Source: Cupriavidus sp. UYMMa02A (GTDB taxonomy: Bacteria > Pseudomonadota > Gammaproteobacteria > Burkholderiales > Burkholderiaceae). From it: a stretch of 64,000 nucleotides of DNA. The translations under genes were made by a program, and so were the position numbers. The notes under the pieces were generated by a model that saw nothing but the letters and a program-made list of their open reading frames with translations, did not search any database and had not been told where the DNA came from. This document shows positions 30,229-39,685 of the stretch, piece by piece (position 1 is the first letter of the stretch; each line of letters starts with the position of its first letter). The stretch is taken from assembly GCA_001725945.1 (NCBI GenBank), contig LRMT01000281.1:1-64000 (forward strand), written 5' to 3'.

Positions 30229-30364
30229 GGGAAGCCTGTCTGCTGTCGTGTCAGGAAAGAGCATAGGGGCGGCGTGGGTTTCCCACAATCGACGAATTTT
30301 TCAAATATCCTTGCATAAAACGCAAACCTGGTAATAACCCGAAAGCCCAATTTACGGAGCCCCG

Positions 30365-31287
30365 ATGCTGTCGCACCGCCTGCAGGACACCTCGCTGCGC
30401 TATTTCTTGGAAGTGGTCCGCACCGGCTCGCTGACCGAGGCGGCGCAGCGGCTCAATGTCACGGTGTCCGCGGTCAGCCGGCAGGTGGCGGCGCTGGAGT
30501 CGCTGCTGGGCGTGCCGTTGTTCGACCGCCGCCCGCGCGGCATGGTGGCCAGTGCCGCGGGCGAACTGCTGGCTGCCTATGCGTTGCGCAATGCGCTGGA
30601 GGCCGATCGTGTCGTGACGGAGATTGCCGCGCTGCAAGGGTTGCGTCGCGGACGCGTGCGGGTAGCCAGTTCGGCCGGTTTTGCGATCGAATTCCTGCCG
30701 CGCGCCATTGCCGAGTTCCGCGAGCGCTTTCCGGGGCTGCATTTCCATGTACGCGTGGCCCCGCCGGCCGAGGTGACCGGCATTGTGCTGCACGGCGACG
30801 CGATATCGGCATTACGTACAGCCGAGCCGCCGAGCAAGGTATCCGCGTCGAGCACCGCCAGTCGGCACCTGTGATCGCCATCATGCGGCCCGACCATCCG
30901 CTCGCGCGGTTTCGCAGCATCACGCTGGCGCAGATGCAACCCTATCCGCTGGCATTGCCCGAAGGCGACAACACCGTGCGCCAGCTCTTCGACATCGCCT
31001 GCGGCGAGCGCGGCATCGCCTTCGAGCCGGTGCTGGTGAGCAATCAGTTCGAGACGCTGACCAGCTTCGTGCTGCACGGCGGCGGGCTGTCGATCTCGGG
31101 TGGCGTCACGGTCGGTGACCGTCTGCGTCGTGGCGAACTGCACGCCGCAACGATCCGCGAGCGCGGCATGAAAAGCCGCGCCATCGAACTGCAGACGCTG
31201 GCCGGGCGCACACTGCCCGAAAGCGTGCGCACGTTCCTGAGCTTCGTGCGTGATCGGCTGGTGGACGAGCCCGGGATCGCGGCTTGA
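30365..31287 (+). CDS. LysR-family regulator, one frame break
   Basis: About 307 aa when repaired. N-terminal winged helix: LRYFLEVVRTGSLTEAAQRL and NVTVSAVSRQVAALESLLG with LFDRRPRGM. The effector domain is split by a break near 30802. Adding one base after LHGDA gives DIGITYSRAAEQGIRVEHRQ, which joins VIAIMRPDHPLARFRS. It is divergent from the amidase gene with 136 bp between, so it probably controls the amidase-Bug operon. Confidence 0.85.
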
Positions 31288-31308
31288 TCGCGTCCGGCCG
31301 CAGTGCGC

Positions 31309-31743
31309 TTACTTCGCGAACAGCGACGACATATCGGCAAACGCTTTGAACTCCAGCGCATTGCCCGACGGGTCCAGGAAGAACATGGTGGCCTGCTCGC
31401 CCGCCTCGCCCTTGAAGCGGATATGCGGTTCGATGACGAATTCCACGCCAGCCGCGCGCAGCTTGTCCGCCGCAGCCTGCCAGGCTTGCATCGACAGCAC
31501 CACGCCGAAGTGCCGCACCGGCACGTGGTCGCCATCCACGGCGCTGGTGGCGCGGTGGCCGCATTCGTCAGGGGACAGATGCGCCACGATCTGGTGTCCG
31601 TAGAAATTGAAGTCGATCCACGCTTCGGAGCTGCGGCCTTCAGGGCAACCGAGCAGCTCGCCATAGAATTCGCGCGCGCTGGCAAGGCTATGGACCGGGA
31701 AAGCCAGGTGGAACGGGGGCACGACGGCAGCAGATGCGCTCAT
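31309..31743 (-). CDS. VOC-family protein (glyoxalase/dioxygenase fold)
   Basis: 144 aa, intact. Two beta-alpha-beta-beta-beta modules: PPFHLAFPVHSLASAREFY at the start with metal-ligand His, and FFLDPSGNALEFKAF with the second-module Glu near the end. This is the vicinal-oxygen-chelate fold used by glyoxalase I, extradiol dioxygenases and resistance proteins. Its function is not predictable from sequence. It converges with the preceding LysR gene and is divergent from the next LysR gene, which may regulate it. Confidence 0.8.
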   Translation of the reverse strand: MSASAAVVPPFHLAFPVHSLASAREFYGELLGCPEGRSSEAWIDFNFYGHQIVAHLSPDECGHRATSAVDGDHVPVRHFGVVLSMQAWQAAADKLRAAGVEFVIEPHIRFKGEAGEQATMFFLDPSGNALEFKAFADMSSLFAK

Positions 31744-31918
31744 GGTGTGGGGGCTCTCAATGATGAAGGTCTTGTGGGATGGCCGGCCCAGTCACCCGCC
31801 GCCGATGCGGAGGCGGTACCGGTGGCCCCTGGAGGCAAGTCTATGCATGGCGAATGATGATGAAAAGCGATATATTTTCTCGCTGAGCAACATCAATTTC
31901 GATGAATCGCCATCTACC

Positions 31919-32794
31919 ATGCTGCGTGAATTGCGAACCTTTATCGCCGTCGCCCGCCACGGCACGTTTGCCGGTGCCGGCGCGCGCATTGGCCTGACTC
32001 AGTCAGCCGTCAGCGCGCAGATACACCGGCTAGAGGAAGAACTGGGCTTTCCGCTGTTCGACCGCACAGGACGATCGGCACGGCTCAATGCGGCCGGGCG
32101 CGAGACGCTGGGGCTGGCCGAGGAACTCATCACGCTGTATGAGCGCATCGGCCACCAGGGTCCCGATGCGCAAGGCGGCATGGTGCGCATCGGCGCCATC
32201 GCCTCGGCGCAGGTGACGTTCCTGCCCGACGCCATTGCACGCTTTCGCGCCGACCTGCCGGGCTGCCGCGTGCGCATGGTGCCAGGTGTATCGCTGAGCC
32301 TGCTGGGCCAGGTCGATGCCGGCGATATCGATATCGCGGTGCTGATCCGTCCGCCCTATGCGCTGCCGGCCGAACTGGACTGGCGCCCGCTTTTGCGCGA
32401 ACCGTTCGAGCTGCTGGTGCCGACGGCCATGGCCGGCCTGCACTGGCGCGCAGCCATCGAGTCCGCACCATTCATCCGCTATGACCGCGGCTCGTTCGGC
32501 GGCCGGCTGGTCGACCAGTTCCTGCGCCAGCAGCGTGTGATGGTCCAGGAGGCGATCGAACTCGATGAGCTGGAAGGCATCGCGCAGCTTGTGGCGCGCG
32601 GCCTGGGCGTCGGGCTGTCGCCGCGCACGCTGGCTACCCGCCAGCGGCCGGCCGGCGTTACCGCCCTGCCACTTGGCGCCGATACGTTTTACCGCGAGGT
32701 TGGCCTGGTCGAGCGAGCGCCCCATAGTCGCCAGCCGGTGGCGAGTCGGCTTGCGCAGCGTATCAGCGAAGCGGCCGGTGACTTGGCCGGATAG
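31919..32794 (+). CDS. LysR-family regulator
   Basis: 291 aa, intact. Start ATG at 31919 (MLRELRTFIAVARHGTFAGA) chosen because it matches the family N-terminus; the in-frame region upstream is a leader. Helix-turn-helix: ARIGLTQSAVSAQIHRLEEE with LFDRTGRSARL. The effector domain begins GMVRIGAIASAQVTFLPDAI. It is divergent from the VOC gene with 175 bp between, an arrangement typical for a LysR target. Confidence 0.85.
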   Translation: MLRELRTFIAVARHGTFAGAGARIGLTQSAVSAQIHRLEEELGFPLFDRTGRSARLNAAGRETLGLAEELITLYERIGHQGPDAQGGMVRIGAIASAQVTFLPDAIARFRADLPGCRVRMVPGVSLSLLGQVDAGDIDIAVLIRPPYALPAELDWRPLLREPFELLVPTAMAGLHWRAAIESAPFIRYDRGSFGGRLVDQFLRQQRVMVQEAIELDELEGIAQLVARGLGVGLSPRTLATRQRPAGVTALPLGADTFYREVGLVERAPHSRQPVASRLAQRISEAAGDLAG

Positions 32795-32810
32795 CCGCGT
32801 GTGCGGATGG

Positions 32811-33602
32811 CTACAGCGCCGGCAACGTGCCCCTGCTGCGCTTGAGCTGGAACGCCACCGACACCCGGTCGGCCGGATAGATCGTGTCCGTGATCTCCAG
32901 GATCTTGCCGGCGCCGTCCTTGTAGTGGCGGATCAGCCGTAGTCCGGCTGATCCCGCGGGCACGCCGAGCTGCGCGGCCAGCGGTTCGTCGATCAGCGTG
33001 GCGGTGACCACCTGCCGGATCTCGGCAATGGCCGTGGCGCGTTCGCGCTCGATCAACGCGCTGACCAGCGTTTGCGGGTGGCTGCGAATGGTGTCGACCA
33101 GACTGGCAAGCGAAGCATCGATATAGATGTCGGCGCGCGCGACAGGCGTGCTGCCCTTGCGCGCGTCCACGCGGGTGCCGCTGAGCAGCACCCACGCGCT
33201 GCCTACCGGCGCTTCCAGCCGGCGAGCCAGCGCACGGTCGAGCGTGACGTCCTGCACGTCGTCGATCGCGCGCACCTCGGTGGCTGCCACGCGCACGAGA
33301 TCTTCGGCCGTGCCGAAAGACTGCGTGTAGGCAGCATTGGGGTTGGCGTTTTCGACAATGGTGCCGACCGCTTTCTTGCGCGAGATATAGCCGAGGTCCT
33401 GCAGCATCCGTAGCGAGGCACGCACGGTGTGGCGGCTCACGCCGTGCTGTTCGGCCAGTTCATGTTCCGTCGGCAGCAGGCTGCCCACCACGCGGCGCCC
33501 TTCGACGATGTCCTTGACCAGCATGCTGGCAAGTTCGGCATAGCGGGTCGGAGTGCCCGGCACATCTGCCTTGGGCTTGCTGTCCTTCAGTGTCGCGGTC
33601 AT
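32811..33602 (-). CDS. HutC/UTRA-type GntR regulator
   Basis: 263 aa, intact. Winged helix: SLLPTEHELAEQHGVSRHTV and RASLRMLQDLGYISRKKAVG (residues about 42-80). The C-terminal UTRA effector domain is visible in GSAWVLLSGTRVDARKG and LRLIRHYKDGAGKILEIT. It is the last gene of the MaoC, CoA-lyase, GntR run on minus; two identical TATGT-N4-ACATA palindromes lie in front of that operon at 35839 and 35991 and suit this family. The ligand is unknown; an acyl-CoA or mesaconate-like acid would fit the neighbours. Confidence 0.8.
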   Translation of the reverse strand: MTATLKDSKPKADVPGTPTRYAELASMLVKDIVEGRRVVGSLLPTEHELAEQHGVSRHTVRASLRMLQDLGYISRKKAVGTIVENANPNAAYTQSFGTAEDLVRVAATEVRAIDDVQDVTLDRALARRLEAPVGSAWVLLSGTRVDARKGSTPVARADIYIDASLASLVDTIRSHPQTLVSALIERERATAIAEIRQVVTATLIDEPLAAQLGVPAGSAGLRLIRHYKDGAGKILEITDTIYPADRVSVAFQLKRSRGTLPAL

Positions 33603-33671
33603 GGCCAGGCCGTGGGAAAGTCGGAGAGTGCGCGCATTTTACGATGCCGCGGCGCGAACCCTCCTGCTCCG

Positions 33672-34667
33672 TCAGTTGGCGAAGAAGCGGCGGTCCGCTT
33701 CGGCCGGCACCGCCATGCCGGTAACCTTTGCCTTCTGCAGCACTTCCCAGAAGTAACGGTAGGTCGCGCGGTCGTGCAGTTCGCCCTTGTACTGGATCGG
33801 GCCCCAGTCCGCGTCTTGCGCGGCCACCAGGATGCCGGCGGCATCTTCCACTTCGGTGAAGTCCGGGCGCATGGCGTTGACGATCGGCTGGATCTGCGCC
33901 GGATAGATGCTCCACATGCGCAGGAAACCGAACTCGTTGCGTGCGCGGCGCGCGTCGCCCGCGATGACTTCGGCGTCCTTCAGGTTCAGGCACACGTTGT
34001 GGGCCGGCACGATGCCGTTGGCCAGCGCCGCCGCTACCATGTCGGCCTTGGCGCGCGCCAGCAGCGCGTGCTCGAACTGGCCCGGGCTGCGCATGGCGGC
34101 GGCCGGGATCGCGCCGTGGTGGCCGCTGACGAAATCCATCAGGCCGAAGTCGAGCACCTCGATGTTCGGCAGCTCGGCAATCTGGAACACGTCGCGCAGC
34201 GCACCATGCGTTTCGATCAGCACGTGCGCCGGCACGGGCCGGTCGAGGCCGGCCTGCTTGGCAACGTCGCCGATATATCCGATCACTTCAGCCACCTGAG
34301 CGCTGTTGGTAGCCTTGGGAATCGTAATATAGGCCAGGCGACTGCCTGCGCCCTTCACGATGATGTCCACGTCCTGGCGCCATGCCGGGTGCGACGGGTC
34401 ATGGATGCGTGCACCCGCACGGCCGTGGACGTTGCGGTCCGAGGCGATCATGCGCGCCACCATTTCGGCGTGCTCGCGTTCCTGGCCGGCGGCGGCGCCG
34501 TCTTCGCAGTCGCAGGTCACGTCGAAAACCGGGCCGTATTCGACCTGCAGGTCCATGGCTTTGCCGATCAGCTTTTCACTGCCGGCGAAGTGCTCGCACG
34601 CGGCCAGCACCGGGAAGGATTTTTCGCCGGCAAACAGAGCGTGGTTAGGATGCGTTGCGGTGGTCAT
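33672..34667 (-). CDS. HpcH/HpaI-CitE family CoA lyase, beta-methylmalyl-CoA lyase-like
   Basis: 331 aa, intact. TIM-barrel lyase: nucleotide-site DCEDGAAAGQEREHAEM near residue 53, the metal-ligand Glu in VLIETHGAL and Asp in LDFGLMDFVSGHHG. This family cleaves malyl-CoA, beta-methylmalyl-CoA or citramalyl-CoA to glyoxylate or pyruvate plus an acyl-CoA. Its neighbour is a mesaconyl-CoA-hydratase-like MaoC protein. The pair could convert mesaconyl-CoA to glyoxylate plus propionyl-CoA, as in the ethylmalonyl-CoA and 3-hydroxypropionate pathways. That assignment is inference from family and pairing. Confidence 0.75.
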   Translation of the reverse strand: MTTATHPNHALFAGEKSFPVLAACEHFAGSEKLIGKAMDLQVEYGPVFDVTCDCEDGAAAGQEREHAEMVARMIASDRNVHGRAGARIHDPSHPAWRQDVDIIVKGAGSRLAYITIPKATNSAQVAEVIGYIGDVAKQAGLDRPVPAHVLIETHGALRDVFQIAELPNIEVLDFGLMDFVSGHHGAIPAAAMRSPGQFEHALLARAKADMVAAALANGIVPAHNVCLNLKDAEVIAGDARRARNEFGFLRMWSIYPAQIQPIVNAMRPDFTEVEDAAGILVAAQDADWGPIQYKGELHDRATYRYFWEVLQKAKVTGMAVPAEADRRFFAN

Positions 34668-34717
34668 GTCTTGTCTCGCTGAAAAGTTGGATGCGTTGGG
34701 TAGCCCGCGCGTCGGGC

Positions 34718-35779
34718 TTACCGCTGGCGTTTCGGGATGGCGATGGTGTAGTCGAGGTCGAGCACCACATTCGATGGGTGTACCGCCCTGCCCTCGGCCG
34801 GCTCCGGAAAGGCAATAGAGGCGCCGCTGGCGTTCTTCACGCCGATCATGCGCAGGCGCAGCGCGCCGACATGCTCCTGGCCGAGGTCGACCTTATCAAG
34901 CACCTGTGTCGCGCACGCGATGGTGTCGCCTGCGTAGGTCGGGTTCACATGGCTGCCACCGTTGATGGCAAGGATCGAGAGCCCGTTCTCCAGTCCGTCA
35001 TAGGCCAGGGCGCGGCATACCGAAATGATGTGCCCGCCGTAGACCAGCCGCTGCCCGCCATTCACCGCCATGGCGTGCCCGTCGAAATGGGCGCGAGCCG
35101 TGTTCTGGTACAGGCGCGTGGCCAGGCTGTGGTCGCTGTCGTTGATCGTCATCGCGCCGGGGTGGTCGATGCGCTCGCCCACCGCGTAGTCCTCCCACAG
35201 GTCGCCGAAACCCGTCATGCCCGTGATCTCGCGCACGCGTGCCGTGTAGTCGCTGCGGCGCAGGCGCTCGGCGGGCACCACCGCCTGGGTGGAAGGCACC
35301 ACTGCCGCTGCGCACGCGGCGCCGTGGTCGCGCTTGTGCACCATCACCCAGCGCACCCAGCTCAGCACCTCGCGGCCATGCTGGTTGCGCGCGGTGGAGC
35401 GCACGTAGACCACCCCGCTCTTGCGGTTGGAGTTCTCTTTCAGCCCGATAACCTCGGTCTCGACGGCGAGCGTGTCCCCAGGGTACACGTGGGAAACAAA
35501 ACGCACTTCCGCATACCCCAGGTTCGCCACGGCGTTCAGGGAGATGTCCGGCACGGTCTTGCCGAAGGCGGTGTTGAACACGAGCAGGTCTTCCAGCGGA
35601 CGATGCTCGAAGCCTAGCTGCCGTGCATTGGTCTCGGCCGTGCACAGGGCCGTGCGGCTGCCGGTCAGCCCGATATACAGGCTGCGGTCGCCCTCGGTCA
35701 GCGTGCGCGGCGTGGCATGGCTGATCTTCATGCCGATGCGGAAGTCTTCGAAATAGTTGCCGCTGCGATCCTTCTTCAT
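34718..35779 (-). CDS. Double-hotdog MaoC dehydratase, mesaconyl-CoA hydratase-like
   Basis: 353 aa, intact, the length of known mesaconyl-CoA hydratases. Two hotdog modules: the first starts GNYFEDFRIGMKISHATPRT, and the second holds LWEDYAVGERIDHPGAMTI with the hydratase-2-like DHSLATRLYQN and GGHIISVCRALAYDGL. Family members hydrate mesaconyl-CoA to beta-methylmalyl-CoA. It heads the operon with the CoA lyase 50 bp downstream. The interval before it (35780-36166) contains two matching operator-like palindromes. Confidence 0.75.
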   Translation of the reverse strand: MKKDRSGNYFEDFRIGMKISHATPRTLTEGDRSLYIGLTGSRTALCTAETNARQLGFEHRPLEDLLVFNTAFGKTVPDISLNAVANLGYAEVRFVSHVYPGDTLAVETEVIGLKENSNRKSGVVYVRSTARNQHGREVLSWVRWVMVHKRDHGAACAAAVVPSTQAVVPAERLRRSDYTARVREITGMTGFGDLWEDYAVGERIDHPGAMTINDSDHSLATRLYQNTARAHFDGHAMAVNGGQRLVYGGHIISVCRALAYDGLENGLSILAINGGSHVNPTYAGDTIACATQVLDKVDLGQEHVGALRLRMIGVKNASGASIAFPEPAEGRAVHPSNVVLDLDYTIAIPKRQR

Positions 35780-35838
35780 ATCCGTTTCCTTGTCCGTCGG
35801 GCCCGAGCCCCCTCGCCCGGCGACTCTTTATGTCGATA

Positions 35839-35852
35839 TATGTCCGTACATA
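35839..35852. promoter_or_regulatory. Candidate GntR operator, copy 1 (TATGTCCGTACATA)
   Basis: TATGT-N4-ACATA dyad about 60 bp upstream of the MaoC start. It is identical in all 14 bases to the copy at 35991. A partial half-site (TATGTCGATATA) overlaps its left edge at 35829-35840. Short dyads of this kind are typical for HutC-type GntR regulators. Confidence 0.65.
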
Positions 35853-35990
35853 GTGATGCCCAAAACGGTCGATGTCAACCGGTTTGAAGCACGCTTTCAT
35901 TGACAATCTCTAATTTTCGCCGCTAATTCCCCACCCGATCCGGGTGGGTCGCCCGGATAAGTGTTGCCACTCTCTGCCCTCGCCTCCAAA

Positions 35991-36004
35991 TATGTCCGTA
36001 CATA
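35991..36004. promoter_or_regulatory. Candidate GntR operator, copy 2 (TATGTCCGTACATA)
   Basis: Second exact copy, 152 bp from the first and 163 bp before the msrA start. Two spaced identical sites in one divergent interval allow cooperative or looping control, and msrA might also be affected. Confidence 0.6.
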
Positions 36005-36166
36005 AAGACCATCGAAACGAGCCGGGTTCCGCGCGAGTTGATGGACCACATGGCCGGGCCGGCCAGCGCGGCGTTCTGCGCGCCAATCATGGACAATGTG
36101 CGGACGTACCGGCCGAGGCATGACATGTCCGGCACGGAGGCGCAACAGAATGGAAAGGACTGAACC

Positions 36167-36673
36167 ATGACGACGCAATCCGAAACCGCCATCCTGGCCG
36201 GCGGCTGCTTCTGGGGCATGCAAGACCTGCTGCGGAAGTATCCGGGCGTGTTGACCACGCGCGTGGGCTATACCGGCGGCGATGTGCCCAATGCCACGTA
36301 CCGCAACCATGGCACCCATGCGGAAGCGATCGAGATCGTGTTCGACCCGCAGCAGATCAGCTTTCGTCAGATCCTGGAATTCTTCTTCCAGATCCACGAC
36401 CCGACGACGAAGAACCGCCAGGGCAACGACATCGGTACCAGCTACCGCTCGGCAATCTTTTATCTCGACGATGCGCAGAAGAAGGTAGCGGACGAGACCA
36501 TTGCCGACGTCGACGCATCAGAGCTCTGGCCCGGAAAGGTGGTCACCGAAGTTGCGCCTGCGGGCCCGTTCTGGGACGCCGAGCCTGAGCACCAGGATTA
36601 CCTGGAGCGTTATCCCAACGGATACACGTGCCACTTCATCCGCCCCGGCTGGAAATTGCCCAGGCGTGCGTAA
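36167..36673 (+). CDS. msrA: Peptide-methionine (S)-S-oxide reductase
   Basis: 168 aa, intact. Reduces S-sulfoxides of methionine in proteins. The catalytic motif AGGCFWGMQDLLRKYPGV (residues about 10-27) holds the sulfenic-acid Cys in GCFW. EPEHQDYLERYPNGY near the C-terminus is the conserved substrate and resolving region. No MsrB domain is fused, and only one Cys motif is present. A GGAA-type site precedes the ATG. It is transcribed away from the MaoC operon. Confidence 0.93.
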   Translation: MTTQSETAILAGGCFWGMQDLLRKYPGVLTTRVGYTGGDVPNATYRNHGTHAEAIEIVFDPQQISFRQILEFFFQIHDPTTKNRQGNDIGTSYRSAIFYLDDAQKKVADETIADVDASELWPGKVVTEVAPAGPFWDAEPEHQDYLERYPNGYTCHFIRPGWKLPRRA

Positions 36674-36678
36674 TTTGG

Positions 36679-36710
36679 GCGGGTCGGAAGCGGGTCGGAA
36701 GCGGGTCGGG
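36679..36710 (+). repeat. Three tandem 11-bp units downstream of msrA
   Basis: GCGGGTCGGAA occurs twice exactly, followed by a third unit differing in its last bases (GCGGGTCGGG). It begins 6 bp after the msrA stop. The adjoining 36711-36935 stretch holds nothing I recognise. Confidence 0.8.
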
Positions 36711-36935
36711 GCCGAACTCCGCCGCTGGAGCGCTGGCAAAGCGGTCGTCGGTGACTGTCCGGTGTGAATGGCAACGGGATTTTCTGTGTGGACGCTCGGA
36801 CAGCGGATGGCTGGTCGCGCGCGCGTGACCACATAAACGCGCTTTTGCCGGCTTTGTGGGGAGCAACGAACCAGCGTGCCGCGATTGCAGCAATCAAGAC
36901 AGCGGTATGACCTGCGCAGCCGCTACCGTATCCGT

Positions 36936-38555
36936 TTAACCGATCGCCCGGAACTGCGCGCACAGCCGGAACACATCTTCCGAGAGCGCTATCTGCTTCG
37001 CCTTGCCGTAGCGCGTGGCAAGCTTCATCAGTTCCTTGATGTCGCGGCCGCTCGCAGTCGGATAGCGTCGGTCAGGGCATCGACCAGCGCTGCGCTCAGC
37101 GACGCACCGCACTGCTCGGCCTGCAGCCGCCACAGGCGCACGGCGTCTTCCCTGCCCGGCGTCTCGTACTGGATCGTGGCAATGCAGCGCGACAGGATCG
37201 CGTCGTCGACGTCGCCGGTGCGGTTGGTGGTCATGAACAGCAGCCCGCTGAAGTACTCCAGCGTGCGCAGGAACTCGGCAACGATGGCGTTGTGCTCGAG
37301 ATCGTTGCCGCGGCGGCGGATGTAGACGTCGGCCTCGTCGAGCAGCAGGACTGCGTTCCAGCGCATGGCACGGCGCAGGATCTCCATGAGCGTTGCGCCA
37401 ACCGACGCGGCGGTCGTGCCGAGCTGTCCCGAATGCACGCGGTAGAGCGGCTTGCCGACGACCTCGGCGTAGACCTCTGCGGTCAGCGTCTTGCCCAGGC
37501 CCGGTGCGCCCTGGCAGAGAATGGTCGTGCCGCCTGACTTGCCGGGCACGAAGTCCTGCACCAGCACGTCCATGTGCGAAGTCAGGATGTCGATCAGGTC
37601 GCGGTGGTGATCAGGCAGCACCAGCTTTTCGCGCAGCTCGGGCCGGTAGCGGTACTCGCTCAGGTGCTGGACATGCACCCAGACTTCTGGTGCCATTCCA
37701 GGTGGAACAGATGCACGTAACCGTGCAGCGGGATCTTCTCGAAGCCGCTGGCGACGCCGGCGCGGCGCCAGAACTCGGCATCGCAGGTCATCTCGAAACG
37801 GCGTTCGAGCCGTTCCTCGTCGTTGATGCAGCGCGCGGCCATGCCATCGCCAATGCGCGCCAGCGCGACCGCACCCTTGCCTTCCACCGTGAACGTCGCG
37901 CCCGTGGCGATGAACTGTGCGCCGAAGCTGCGCTGGTAGCGCACAAACCGCTGCGCGTGCCGCTCGTATTCATGCCGGAATTCCGCGCATTCCTTGAAGA
38001 ACCCGAACTCGGCGAGCAACTCCGGGATCGTGCGGTCGACGATCTCGTCGCGGGTGACGATGATCGACGTCGTCATGCCGAGCGCGCCGCGTGGGGTCGG
38101 TCAGCCCTGAGTTGGCGGACAGCATGGTGTTCGCCAGCATGTCGATGGCGACATAGGGCATGCCCTGCTCCGGCTCCACATGCCGGATGCGCTGGACCAG
38201 CCACGGCAGCAGCACGCCGTCGCGGCCGCGTTGGTACAGCCAGCCGTGTCGATGGCATCGCGCGACAGATAGGCGATCAGGCCCGCCACCAGCATCTCCA
38301 GTCCCGGATGGTGCGCGCCTGCGGTGCGTTGTAGATATTGTCGAGCGCAAGCATCTGGAACAGCAGCTCGCGCTCGTTCTGCGCCTTGCTCAGCGTATAG
38401 AGCGAACTCAGCGACTGGGCGTCGAACAGCCGTGCCGACACCAGCATGTTGCCGTGGCACACCCCGTGTTCCCTGAGCTGCCGGGCCAGCGGCGATTCGG
38501 CTGCGATCATCGCCAGCAGCGGGTGAATCAGGGACTGCGGAATCTCGAAATTCAT
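36936..38555 (-). CDS. AAA+ ATPase of unknown function, about five frame breaks
   Basis: Joined from several minus frames into about 540 aa. N-terminal helical region: MNFEIPQSLIHPLLAMIAAE, MLVAGLIAYLSRDAIDT and WLVQRIRHVEPEQGMPYVAI. A middle region follows (EFGFFKECAEFRHEYERH). The C-terminal AAA module has Walker A CQGAPGLGKTLTAEVYAEV, Walker B VLLLDEADVYI, sensor 1 LFMTTNRTGDVDDAIL and arginine-finger region SRCIATIQY. Breaks near 38310, 38240, 38085, 37690 and 37060. The end TASGRDIKELMKLATRYGKA runs to a stop at 36936. It is orphaned from any recognised partner, so a chaperone- or remodeller-like role is only a guess. Confidence 0.7.
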
Positions 38556-38582
38556 GCGTTGTGCTCCGTTAGCGTCCGCTGC

Positions 38583-39259
38583 CTATGCCAGGAAGAAGCG
38601 GATGGCCTGGCCGACTATATCCGGCTGGATAACATGTGGGCCGTCGAACTCGACATACTCGACGTCGTAGCCAGCCGCCTTCAGCCTCGCGGCGTTATTG
38701 CGGCCGCTGCTTTGCACGGGCAACTGCTCGTCGCAAGGCCATGTGCGATAAACACTTTCGGTGTTCCTTCCTGCACGAATACCGACATGAAGCCGCCCGA
38801 GAAAGCAATTACGTGGCTGGCAATATCGCCGTTGGTGATGCCGATCGACAACGCGTAGCTCGCGCCATCCGAAAAGCCGGCGAACGCGAGCTGGTTACGC
38901 CGGACGCGGTAGCGCGACGTAACCGCCGCAAGCGCCTGGTGCAGCCGTTCCAGGTCGGGCCCGTTGCCGCCGATCACGATGTCCCAGGTGGGGAACATCG
39001 AATGCGGCGCCAGCACCAGGAACTTGTGGTGCTCCGCATGCGGTTCGATGAACGGCAGCACCTTCTCCGGAAACCCGCCCGCCCCGTGGAACATGACTAG
39101 CAGCGGCACCGACACGTCGGCATCGAGCCCTTCCGGCACGAACATGACGGCGTCGCGGTCATCGGCAAGGCCAAGCCGATGGCGGCCCGGTGGCAATGGC
39201 GCGCTTGTCGGGTCGGCATGCGTGAAGGCCATCCGGCCGAGCAGCGAGGGATCGAACAT
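38583..39259 (-). CDS. Alpha/beta-hydrolase (phospholipase/carboxylesterase type), one frame break
   Basis: About 226 aa when repaired. Oxyanion region PLLVMFHGAGGFPE, the nucleophile elbow AFAGFSDGASYALS (G-x-S-x-G) and, after the break near 38735, ADEQLPVQSSGRNNAARL with the catalytic His in EFDGPHVIQPD before the stop at 38583. This resembles serine carboxylesterases of the YpfH/phospholipase family. ATG at 39259 is preferred over a TTG at 39277. Substrate unknown. It lies directly upstream of the AAA+ gene on the same strand, 27 bp apart. Confidence 0.75.
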
Positions 39260-39341
39260 GGGGAAATCGAGCGACAATCACGTGTTGATATGTAATATAT
39301 CACCAAGTGATGCGTGTGGCGACTGCCGGACACAGCCGGCT

Positions 39342-39685
39342 TCAGTGCAGGATGTCTTGCTGATAGACGACGCGTTGTCCGTCGGCGTTGGCGGCCGCAA
39401 CGGCTTCGATGGCCGCGCTTTCGGGAAGGGGCCCGGCGAGGCTGAGTTCGAACTGGTCGCCAAAGATCGGGCGCGCGATCAGAAGCCGTTCGTCATGGTG
39501 GCAGTACAGCGCAAAGCTGGACGCCATGGTGCACGGCGCTCTTCGCGCCCGTGCAAAACCTCGCGATGCAGATGGGGCAATTCCAGTCCCAGGCGCCGGC
39601 GCCGCTTCCGGCGCATGGGCATAGCACTGGACGAATTGTGATGGAGTTGCCATTGATACCCCCGCGTCTCGAGTCGAATTGTCAT
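39342..39685 (-). CDS. Hypothetical protein, possibly frame-broken
   Basis: Two overlapping minus frames could form one small protein of about 115 aa: MTIRLETRGYQWQLHHNSSS joining, near 39530, SSFALYCHHDERLLIARPIF and ending VVYQQDILH. The acidic C-terminal half looks like a folded domain. No motif is recognised, and the join is uncertain. Confidence 0.35.
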
